NCBI GenBank assembly: GCA_964597945.1
Contig: CAZRAD010000091.1
Span: forward strand, 1 to 11,444
Direction: 5' to 3'
DNA: 11,444 bases
Source of the DNA: JAPEKQ01 sp964597945
Lineage (GTDB): Bacteria; Joyebacterota; Joyebacteria; Joyebacterales; Joyebacteraceae
A model generated the notes under the pieces. It was given only the letters and a program-made list of their open reading frames with translations, ran no database searches and was not told where the DNA came from. Numbering within the stretch: position 1 is the first letter of the stretch; every line of letters starts with the position of its first letter. This document shows positions 1 through 5,219 of the stretch, piece after piece. The position numbers and the translations under genes are program-made.

Positions 1-1563
1 CAGGAGTTCAGCGAAGCGAGCGACGGACATCTCACCGGCTATCTCGGTGAGAGCCTCGAGATCATAAAGCACCGTGAGAATGAGATGCTGATCGAGCGAT
101 TCCCTGGTCATGCTCGTGAGGATGTCACGGACTCGTCGTGTGAACGCGCTGATGCGGCCCGTGGCCGGGATCGCTCCCGCTGCCCCGATCAGCGTATTGA
201 GCTTCGCGAGGAGCGCGTCGACCGCCGGCAGCAGGTGCGCGTGGCGGTGAGCGAATGCACCTCCAACGCCCTCATTCAGGCGTTCGCGCAGCCGGGTGAG
301 CCGCGGGATCCACTCCTCAGCGCCCGAGGTGATCCCGGCGAGTGCCGCTGCCCGGGCCCAGTCACCGGAGAACGGGCGGGACGTTGCGTCCTCGAAGTCG
401 GGCTCCAGGAGCGCCAGGCACTCTACCAGCTCGGTCCTTGGCAGGTCCGTCCGCACGGCCTCGATCAGATGAACGACCGCCTTGCCCAGCCGCGTGCGGG
501 AGAGCGGGGCAGGGGACTCGAGATACGGAGTCAGACCGACGGACGAGCACTGGTCGCGGAACACGTCGGCATAGGCGTCGGGCGACCGTGTGATGACGGC
601 CGTATCCTGGAACGCCGTTCCACGCTCGCGCACGGTGGCAATGAGCGCCCGCAGGTCTTCACGCGCCTCGCGCGCCTCGCCGGGTGCCGAGATGATGATG
701 GTCTCCGGCGGGAGCGGGAGTTCGGGTGACGCCGGTGACTCGGACGCGTCGATCTCCTCACAGGGCTCGAGCGACCGGAGCCACGCGAGCGTCTCGCGCG
801 CGTAGTCGTAGTCTTCGATGTCTGCGAACGGGAAGAAGACGGTCGAATCGACCGCGCGGACGAACCCGGCCACCAGCGCCCGCTGGATCCCGTTGAGATC
901 ATAGAACCCGTAGACGGCAGAGCAGGCAGGGAGGCGGAGTGCATCCGGGGCGACCGGGTCTGACGGAGCGCCGCATTCGCCGGTCCCGGCGGCGACCAGC
1001 CGTCCGATCGCAGCTTCCATCAGATCGGCGTCGTCGGCCCAGTTCCCGTCCCCCATGTTGCGTTCGTACTGCTTCCAGATCCTGAGAAGCTCCCCGAACT
1101 TGTCGTCACGGGTGCGTGCGGGGATGTTCGCTGAGGCGGCGGCGGACGCGAGAGTGTCCGGGGTGTGCCGTGACTCCTTGAGGTTGCGGATGGCGCTCGA
1201 GAGGGCGGATGCCAGCCCCGGGCGGTCCGCGATCGCATCGAAGTACCCGTCCCTCGCCAGGCCCCCGTCGAGCAGGCGTCGCAGGAGCAGCTCCTCGCCA
1301 CCACGGGGCACAGGCACACGACCGCCGGGCAGCGGCGTTCCGGCGGCCCGGCGGGCGAGGTCCTTCAATGTCATGAATCGAACGTTGAGATGCCCACCCG
1401 ACCGCTTCGCGAGTTCACGCGAGAGATGGATGCCGAGCGGGTTCGAGGGCACAACGACCCAACGCTCGGCGAGGGGATCGGATTCAGCGGTCGCGGAGAG
1501 CCACGCGAGGAGAGCGTCCTCCAGTCCATCGTGAAACTCCGCACAGACGAGGCGGAACGTCAT
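1..1563 (-). CDS. RecC/AddB-like helicase-nuclease subunit, N-terminal part (C-terminus beyond window)
   Basis: I read one uninterrupted frame of 521 codons from an ATG at 1563 to the left window edge, with AAGGA just upstream. Residues 35-40 (WVVVPS), followed by a predicted helix and then VRFMTLKDLA at 61-70, match the first strand-helix-strand of the AddB/RecC 'inactivated SF1 helicase' fold. Around 322-355, AVITRSPDAYADVFRDQCSS and the following PLSRTRLGKAV resemble the AddB segment where a degenerate helicase motif precedes the 2A-like domain. The first 40 residues hold no Walker A (GxxxxGK[ST]), unlike Firmicute AddB and more like RecC or alphaproteobacterial AddB. Such proteins usually run to about 1,000 aa and end in a PD-(D/E)XK nuclease, which would lie outside the window. 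They partner a RecB/AddA helicase in double-strand-break end resection. The start is 29 nt behind the rubrerythrin-like gene, so co-transcription is likely. The superfamily is fairly secure; the RecC versus AddB choice and an intact nuclease are not. Confidence 0.72.
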   Translation of the reverse strand, partial: MTFRLVCAEFHDGLEDALLAWLSATAESDPLAERWVVVPSNPLGIHLSRELAKRSGGHLNVRFMTLKDLARRAAGTPLPGGRVPVPRGGEELLLRRLLDGGLARDGYFDAIADRPGLASALSSAIRNLKESRHTPDTLASAAASANIPARTRDDKFGELLRIWKQYERNMGDGNWADDADLMEAAIGRLVAAGTGECGAPSDPVAPDALRLPACSAVYGFYDLNGIQRALVAGFVRAVDSTVFFPFADIEDYDYARETLAWLRSLEPCEEIDASESPASPELPLPPETIIISAPGEAREAREDLRALIATVRERGTAFQDTAVITRSPDAYADVFRDQCSSVGLTPYLESPAPLSRTRLGKAVVHLIEAVRTDLPRTELVECLALLEPDFEDATSRPFSGDWARAAALAGITSGAEEWIPRLTRLRERLNEGVGGAFAHRHAHLLPAVDALLAKLNTLIGAAGAIPATGRISAFTRRVRDILTSMTRESLDQHLILTVLYDLEALTEIAGEMSVARFAELL

Positions 1564-1592
1564 CGGTCCTTCACTTCGTCACGTCGTCGGCT

Positions 1593-2102
1593 TCATCCGC
1601 CGTCGAGCATGACCATGTCGCGGTCGACGAACCACTGATTGGGGTCGGTCAGGTATCCGAGCATGTCCTCGATGAGACTCAGGTGATCCTGCTCCTCGCG
1701 GTAGAGCACGCCGAACAGATGCTTGGCCGCATCGCTCTCGCACTCGTTCATCCACTCGAAGTAGAGAGCCGAGATCTTCTTCTCGAGTTCGACCGCCTTC
1801 GCGTAAGCCTCCGCGGGCTCCATCTCGCCCTCGACCGGCTCGGCCGCGGCGGCGCCGTAGATCGTCTGGATGTTCTTCTCGAGTGACTTCAGGTTCGGGG
1901 ATTCGACCTTGACCTCTGTTCCGCTCTCAAGCGCCTGTCCGAGCGACTCGATGAGCTGCACGTGACGGATCTCCTCCTTGGCCAGCATCTCGAACGCGGC
2001 ACGGGCGAGTTTGTGGTTCGTGTGCTTCGCGGCGTGCTCGTAGAACCCGTTGCCGTCGTGTTCGGTCTTGAGCGCCAGATCGACGCGCTCGCGATCAGTC
2101 AT
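1593..2102 (-). CDS. Rubrerythrin-like ferritin-fold diiron protein (no rubredoxin domain)
   Basis: This is a 169-aa protein. I chose the ATG at 2102 because GGAGG lies 7 nt upstream and the family alignment begins at MTDRERVDLALKTE; the frame stays open upstream without sensible sequence. The four-helix carboxylate pattern is visible: E15 in the first helix (LKTEHDGNGFYEHA), E44-x2-H47 in the second (KEEIRH), E105 in the third (AVELEKKISALYFEW), and E137-x2-H140 in the fourth (REEQDH). These are the expected ligands of a ferritin/rubrerythrin di-iron site. Family members reduce peroxide or store iron in anaerobes and are cytosolic. The C-terminal rubredoxin domain of classical rubrerythrin is absent: the protein ends at DRDMVMLDGG about 20 residues after helix D. 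It is the first gene of a minus-strand unit with the AddB/RecC-like gene, and it diverges from a small Cys4 protein gene that could act as electron donor (inference). Confidence 0.88.
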   Translation of the reverse strand: MTDRERVDLALKTEHDGNGFYEHAAKHTNHKLARAAFEMLAKEEIRHVQLIESLGQALESGTEVKVESPNLKSLEKNIQTIYGAAAAEPVEGEMEPAEAYAKAVELEKKISALYFEWMNECESDAAKHLFGVLYREEQDHLSLIEDMLGYLTDPNQWFVDRDMVMLDGG

Positions 2103-2147
2103 GGGGTACCTCCTGATACGGGAATCCAGTGCGGAACAACTGCATCG

Positions 2148-2176
2148 ATGATACCGGATGCCGGGACGGGGCGCAA
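2148..2176 (-). promoter_or_regulatory. Putative sigma70-type promoter of the rubrerythrin-like/AddB-like unit
   Basis: On the minus strand, TTGCGC (2171-2176) is separated by exactly 17 nt from TATCAT (2148-2153, 5 of 6 matches to TATAAT). The predicted transcript starts near 2141, leaving a leader of about 40 nt before the ATG at 2102. The -35 box is weak (3 of 6 matches), so the call rests on the -10 box and its position. Confidence 0.45.
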
Positions 2177-2289
2177 GACGGGTCGTAGCCGCCGGCGAGC
2201 CGGGGACCAAGCAGGCGTCACGCGTCACACGCGGGTTCAGGGGGTGCGACCGCCTCGGGCCGGACGTCGCGTGCGGTGCGGAAGAATGG

Positions 2290-2318
2290 TACACAACCAG
2301 GCATGAACGCTGTAGAAT
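2290..2318 (+). promoter_or_regulatory. Putative sigma70-type promoter of the zinc-ribbon/kinase unit
   Basis: TACACA (2290-2295, 4 of 6 matches) lies 17 nt before TAGAAT (2313-2318, 5 of 6 matches). The predicted start is near 2325, giving a leader of about 60 nt. That leader can form two small hairpins: GTTGG/CCAAC at 2331-2347 and CGCCC/GGGCG at 2352-2365. They are followed by the Shine-Dalgarno GGAGG at 2371-2375. I could not match the hairpins to a known riboswitch class. Confidence 0.45.
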
Positions 2319-2384
2319 CGGTCTGTACGGGTTGGTGAGGCTCCAACGGGGCGCCCTGGAGGGCGACAACGGAGGGTCAGGGAA

Positions 2385-2579
2385 GTGACAAAGAGGACGT
2401 TCGAGTGTTCAGAGTGTGGTCACATCTGGCGTGTGATTCACGGTGCACCGCTCCCGTCGGTCTGTCCCGAGTGCGAGAGCGAGGACATCCACCGGGCATC
2501 CGAAGATCGAAGTCAGGGGCGCGATCGAAGCCACGTCCGTGAGAGCCGCAGGGAGATTCAGTCCCACGAGGACGACTAG
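2385..2579 (+). CDS. Small Cys4 zinc-ribbon / rubredoxin-like protein
   Basis: This is a 64-aa protein with a GTG start, placed 9 nt after GGAGG (2371-2375). Two CxxC knuckles are visible: C8-x2-C11-G-H near the N-terminus and C27-P-x-C30. The 15 residues between them include G20-A-P-L-P24. The pattern CxxCGxxW...GxxLPxxCPxC resembles both zinc ribbons and the FeCys4 domain appended to rubrerythrins (CxxCG...G..AP..CPxC). The remaining half (residues 36-64) is charged, rich in Arg, Asp, Glu and Ser, and probably disordered. No transmembrane segment is seen. It diverges from the rubrerythrin-like gene and lies 37 nt before a kinase gene on the same strand. Possible roles are an electron-transfer partner of the diiron protein or a nucleic-acid/protein-binding ribbon. 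The sequence cannot tell whether iron or zinc is bound. Confidence 0.7.
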   Translation: MTKRTFECSECGHIWRVIHGAPLPSVCPECESEDIHRASEDRSQGRDRSHVRESRREIQSHEDD

Positions 2580-2616
2580 TCCACTTGATCGACCGTCCCG
2601 GGAGGCGACACCACTG

Positions 2617-3399
2617 ATGTACAGGAGTTCAAGCAGCGCATCGTCGCGAGCGGTCCGTCGTCCGGGCGCGAGCACGGTTCGGATCGAGTCGTTCGATCTG
2701 GGGCCGGGCGACGTGCTCGTCGACAAGTACGAGGTTGTGAGCGATCTTGGAAGAGGTTGGGAAGGTGAGGTCTTCCTCGTACGGGAGCTCGGCACCGGGA
2801 TCGAGCGCGCGGCCAAGTTCTTCTTCCCTCAGCGGAACCCGCGCAATCGGACGCTGATCCGCTACGCGAAGAAGCTCCACCACCTGAGACACTGCCCGAT
2901 CATCATCCAGTACCACACGCAGGAGACCATCGAGTACGAGGGCATACCTGTCACGTTCATTGTCTCCGAATTCGTTGAGGGTGAACCTCTGAACGTGTTT
3001 CTGAAGCGGCAGCCCGGGAGGCGTCTCGATCCGTTTCAGGCGTTCCATCTCCTCCATGCGCTGGCGGACGGCATCGAGAGCATTCACAACCTCCGCGAGT
3101 ACCATGGCGATCTTCACACGGAGAACGTCATCGTTCGCCGCGCGGGGTTGGGGTTCGACGTGAAGCTGCTCGATCTGTATCACTGGGACGCGCCCAGGCG
3201 TGTCAATATCCAGGACGATGTGTGTGACCTGGTTCGGGTCTTCTACGACGCGCTTGGCGGGCGGTCCCGGTATTCCAGGCAGCCGCCCGAGGTGAAGGCG
3301 ATCTGCTGCGGTCTGAAGCGGTCCCTGATCCTCAAGAAGTTCAGCACGGCGGGACAGCTCCGCCAGCGTCTCGAGACGATGCAGTGGGAGTCGCGCTGA
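2617..3399 (+). CDS. Atypical Hanks-like protein kinase
   Basis: This is a 260-aa single-domain protein. I chose the ATG at 2617 because GGAGG stands 11 nt upstream; the frame is open further upstream but there it overlaps the zinc-ribbon gene. Seen motifs are a glycine-rich loop LGRGWEGEV (44-52), the beta-3 lysine K67 (AAKFF), a hinge near FIVSEFVEGEPL, a catalytic loop HGDLHTEN (163-170; D165, N170), and a DFG equivalent D186-L-Y. D200/D201 lie in the expected helix-F start (QDDVCDLVRVFYDAL). Odd points: the helix-C region (76-100) contains no acidic residue, so the usual Lys-Glu salt bridge seems missing. Only about 14 residues separate DLY from helix F, so there is essentially no activation loop or APE motif. 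The HGDLH loop recalls aminoglycoside-phosphotransferase and RIO/ABC1 kinases. The N-terminal 20 residues are Ser/Arg-rich; no membrane segment is seen. Substrate unknown. It probably shares a transcript with the zinc-ribbon gene and ends before a strong terminator. Confidence 0.8.
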   Translation: MYRSSSSASSRAVRRPGASTVRIESFDLGPGDVLVDKYEVVSDLGRGWEGEVFLVRELGTGIERAAKFFFPQRNPRNRTLIRYAKKLHHLRHCPIIIQYHTQETIEYEGIPVTFIVSEFVEGEPLNVFLKRQPGRRLDPFQAFHLLHALADGIESIHNLREYHGDLHTENVIVRRAGLGFDVKLLDLYHWDAPRRVNIQDDVCDLVRVFYDALGGRSRYSRQPPEVKAICCGLKRSLILKKFSTAGQLRQRLETMQWESR

Positions 3400-3447
3400 A
3401 CGGGTTCTCTGAGACGAGGCAGTCCGCGTCCGGGTCGCGGATGAGAG

Positions 3448-3475
3448 ATCGCGATTGAGGAATCGCGGTTGAGGA
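3448..3475 (+). repeat. Two-copy 14-bp tandem repeat
   Basis: ATCGCGATTGAGGA (3448-3461) is followed immediately by ATCGCGGTTGAGGA (3462-3475), with one difference. It sits 48 nt after the kinase stop codon and directly before the terminator hairpin. It looks like a local duplication; no function is evident. Confidence 0.8.
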
Positions 3476-3480
3476 ATAGA

Positions 3481-3516
3481 GAAGCGGAGCGCCTGATGGC
3501 GCTCCGCTTCTTTGCT
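3481..3516. terminator. Rho-independent terminator, probably bidirectional
   Basis: A perfect 13-bp stem (3481-3493 with 3498-3510) closes a TGAT tetraloop. It is followed on the plus strand by TTTGCT, a weak T tract, and on the minus strand by TCTATTCC. It lies about 80 nt after the kinase stop codon and downstream of the convergent small lysine-rich gene, so it can serve both strands. Confidence 0.8.
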
Positions 3517-3611
3517 CCTCCCAAAGTCGCAACCGGGTCCCCAAACGAACGCTGCCTCGATCGGTCCCTCGAGCGCGCCCTCATGGGTTCTGCTCGAGAG
3601 CCGGCCGGCTA

Positions 3612-3689
3612 CTACTTGCCCTTCGACTTCTTCTTGTTCTTGGGCTTCGGGGACGCGGACTTCGCGGCCTTCGGGCTAGCCTTCTTCAT
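3612..3689 (-). CDS. Lysine-rich 25-aa basic peptide (histone H1 tail-like)
   Basis: A short frame on the minus strand runs from ATG at 3689 to a double stop (TAG TAG), with GAGGA 6 nt before the start. The 25 residues include 11 Lys, two SPK motifs (residues 5-7 and 13-15) and otherwise Ala, Ser, Pro, Asn and Gly; acidic and aromatic residues are absent. The two halves (residues 3-10 and 11-18) look like an imperfect repeat, ASPKxxK. This composition resembles the C-terminal tails of histone H1 and of bacterial H1-like proteins, suggesting binding to nucleic acid, but that is inference. Short Lys/Ala/Pro peptides are also seen as orphan genes in many GC-rich genomes. The shared terminator at 3481-3510 lies downstream. 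No convincing promoter was found directly upstream. It may be a real small gene, a remnant of a longer one, or a chance frame; the RBS and the double stop favour a real gene. Confidence 0.5.
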   Translation of the reverse strand: MKKASPKAAKSASPKPKNKKKSKGK

Positions 3690-3974
3690 CTGCTCTCCTC
3701 GCGGTGGCCCTGTCGTGCTGAACCACCTGGCAGTGGGTTGATCCCGAAACGTGGTCGCCAACCGGCGCCCACCCTACACGGCGACCGGACCCTCCTGCGG
3801 TCGCCTCAATCCGTGGATCTCTGTCGATTCCCGGCTGCCTTCGGAGCCGACCCGGACAGGCGTCAGACCCCATGTGATGGAAAGTGTAGACCAGGAATCA
3901 GGAGATGCAAGAGGAATCGTGCGACCTCTCGTGGCCCCCGGCTCAGGCATCGGGCGGGTCCCACGAACATGCCC
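3690..3974. other. Intergenic stretch with no confident gene
   Basis: No open frame here has both a ribosome-binding site and protein-like composition on either strand. The only structure I see is an 8-bp perfect stem (3780-3787 with 3798-3805) around a 10-nt loop, without a T tract. A weak minus-strand promoter-like pair (TTGCAT, 16 nt, TACACT near 3890) could serve the small lysine-rich gene but is poor. No tRNA or known riboswitch was recognised. Confidence 0.5.
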
Positions 3975-4002
3975 TTGACGGCGGCACAGTTGATGCTAGC
4001 AT
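3975..4002 (+). promoter_or_regulatory. Putative extended -10 promoter of the ferredoxin gene
   Basis: TTGACG (3975-3980, 5 of 6 matches) is followed after 16 nt by TAGCAT (3997-4002, 4 of 6 matches), which is preceded by TGC as in an extended -10 element. A start near 4009 would give a GC-rich leader of about 108 nt. That leader contains a CCGGC/GCCGG hairpin at 4026-4039. Confidence 0.55.
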
Positions 4003-4116
4003 TGTAGTCAGCGTGGCGGGGTGGACCGGCGCAGGCCGGCCTCCGACCGCGCTCCGCAGAGGCCAGGGCCCGGGCCGAGCGGTCCTGACTGGACGGGCCC
4101 GCAGCGGAGGCTCGTG

Positions 4117-4302
4117 ATGAAGGCATACATCGATGAGGATGCCTGCATCGGCTGTGGAGCGTGTGTCGACATCTGCCCCGAGGTCTTCGAGATGGATGAA
4201 GACGTCGCCGTGGTCAAGACGGCCACGGTAGCGGATGAGCACGAGGAGAAAGCTGAGGAGGCGGCGGCGAACTGTCCCACCGAGGCGATCGAGCTGGACT
4301 GA
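4117..4302 (+). CDS. [4Fe-4S] ferredoxin, monocluster type
   Basis: This is a 61-aa protein. The ATG at 4117 follows CGGAGG (4105-4110) by 6 nt, and residue 1 aligns with the start of 60-aa ferredoxins such as that of Thermotoga maritima (MKxxxDxDACIGCG). Cysteines C10, C13 and C16 in CIGCGAC plus C53 in NCPTEAI are the four expected ligands of one [4Fe-4S] cluster. C20 (ICPEVF) matches a Thermotoga cysteine that forms a disulfide with C43. Here the region 40-50 is DEHEEKAEEAA with no cysteine, so C20 has no partner. The protein is very acidic, as expected for a soluble low-potential electron carrier. It acts in the cytosol as donor or acceptor for 2-oxoacid:ferredoxin oxidoreductases; the iorAB genes about 1 kb away are obvious partners (inference). 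It is a single-gene unit with its own promoter and terminator. Confidence 0.95.
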   Translation: MKAYIDEDACIGCGACVDICPEVFEMDEDVAVVKTATVADEHEEKAEEAAANCPTEAIELD

Positions 4303-4328
4303 ACCCAACGATGTTCCGGAAGTCACAA

Positions 4329-4370
4329 ACGGGGGTGCGAGTGCTATCGTGCCCCCGTCGTCTTTGTCTT
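4329..4370 (+). terminator. Terminator of the ferredoxin gene, overlapping the 3' end of nth
   Basis: A 12-bp stem (4329-4340 with 4347-4358, including two G-U pairs) closes a GTGCTA loop. It is followed by CGTCTTTGTCTT, a T-rich tail. It begins 26 nt after the ferredoxin stop codon. The loop and right arm coincide with the last codons and stop of the convergent endonuclease III gene, so the same bases have two jobs. Confidence 0.75.
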
Positions 4371-5078
4371 CCAGATTATCTCGCCTGCCGACTTGCGCGC
4401 GGGGCAGTCCTTCCTCGCCGGGCAGCCGGCGCAGTCGGGCTTCCGGGCGAAGCAGGTCACGCGGCCGTGCCAGTTGATGTAGAGCGAGAAATCGGCCTGT
4501 CGCTTGCGTGGGACGATCTCCATCAGCTCGTGCTCGATCTTCACAGGGTCCATCTGCCCCGTGAGCCCGAGCCGACGCGTGATGCGACGGAAGTGCGTAT
4601 CGACGACAATACCCTGGCCGCCGAACGCGTGCGTGATCAGCACATTGGCCGACTTCCTCCCGAGACCCCGGAGCGTCGTGAGCTCCTCGAGCGTGCGCGG
4701 AACCTCGCCCTCGAATCGCTCGAGGAGGTCGCGCGTGCTCTCCTTGATGGCCCTGGCCTTGTTCCGGAAGAACCCCGTGGGGTGGACCTCACGCTCGAGG
4801 GTCTTGATGTCGACCGATGCCCAGTCCTCGGCGCTCCGGTACTTCTTGAAGAGCGTGGCCGTGACCTCGTTGACGCGAGCGTCCGTGCACTGCGCCGAGA
4901 GAATGGTCGCGACCATGAGCTCGAGCGGGGAGGAGTAGACCAGAGGGATCGTCGCATCCGGATACGCGCGCTTGAGACGCCGGAGCGTCAACAGCGCGCG
5001 CTTCCTCAGCGCCGCGAGGTCTTCCCCGAGCGGCCCAACGAGTTCCGAGGTTCTGCTCTGAGTGCGGGTTGCCGACAC
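4344..5078 (-). CDS. nth: Endonuclease III (DNA glycosylase/AP lyase)
   Basis: A 244-aa protein if the GTG at 5078 is used. This base-excision repair enzyme removes oxidised pyrimidines and cleaves AP sites. The helix-hairpin-helix LRGLGRKSANV (about 137-147) contains the catalytic lysine K142. The catalytic aspartate is D160 in VVDTHFRRI. The C-terminal [4Fe-4S] loop has exact C-x6-C-x2-C-x5-C spacing (C209, C216, C219, C225). SSPLELMVATILSAQCTD matches the family N-terminus. The frame stays open to an ATG at 5216, but that extension would translate straight through the nested palindrome at 5107-5207 and has low-complexity sequence, so I reject it. GTG 5078 has GGAG 7 nt upstream. A TTG at 4991 would give 215 aa, closer to E. 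coli Nth (211 aa). It is the last gene of the minus-strand series. The family call is very secure; the start is not. Confidence 0.93.
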   Translation of the reverse strand: MSATRTQSRTSELVGPLGEDLAALRKRALLTLRRLKRAYPDATIPLVYSSPLELMVATILSAQCTDARVNEVTATLFKKYRSAEDWASVDIKTLEREVHPTGFFRNKARAIKESTRDLLERFEGEVPRTLEELTTLRGLGRKSANVLITHAFGGQGIVVDTHFRRITRRLGLTGQMDPVKIEHELMEIVPRKRQADFSLYINWHGRVTCFARKPDCAGCPARKDCPARKSAGEIIWKTKTTGAR

Positions 5079-5106
5079 GCGGCCGCTCCGTGTGGTGGTG
5101 GGTGAG

Positions 5107-5207
5107 GCGGGGAGACCCTCTCCCTCCGCAGCGAGTTTCAGGGGCGACGGTAATGCCGGGCCGTCGCCCCTGACTGTTTGAGCACCGGAGGGAGAGGGTC
5201 CCCCCGC
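5107..5207. repeat. Nested double palindrome between iorB and nth
   Basis: The outer arms, 5107-5128 and 5186-5207, are 22-nt inverted repeats with a single mismatch. Inside them are perfect 13-nt inner arms, 5138-5150 and 5161-5173, around a 10-nt loop (TAATGCCGGG). The structure begins 12 nt after the iorB stop codon. On the minus-strand transcript it would fold into a long two-tier hairpin without a following U tract. It could be a REP/BIME-like or MITE-like element, an RNA-stabilising 3' structure, or a factor-aided terminator of the ior operon. Confidence 0.85.
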
Positions 5208-5219
5208 AAGAACCACTGG

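Noticed and set aside
85..944. Several open frames on both strands at the left edge
   Set aside because: They overlap the continuous minus-strand AddB/RecC-like frame (1-1563) and have Arg/Ser-rich, shadow-like composition.
2331..2365. Two small hairpins in the zinc-ribbon leader as a riboswitch
   Set aside because: Stems are only 5 bp each and no known aptamer consensus was recognised.
2103..2369. 89-residue N-terminal extension of the rubrerythrin-like protein
   Set aside because: It covers the promoter region, and the ATG at 2102 has a strong Shine-Dalgarno site and the family's start.
3469..3741. Plus-strand 90-aa frame with a Phe-rich hydrophobic stretch suggesting a membrane protein
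   Set aside because: The hydrophobic run is simply the complement of the Lys-rich codons of the small minus-strand gene, and the frame crosses the terminator hairpin.
3738..4126. Several short frames on both strands in the gap before the ferredoxin gene
   Set aside because: No ribosome-binding sites, Pro/Arg-rich translations, and overlap with the ferredoxin promoter and leader.
5079..5216. 46-residue N-terminal extension of endonuclease III to an ATG at 5216
   Set aside because: It would translate the nested palindrome; the sequence is low complexity and a GTG at 5078 with GGAG fits better.
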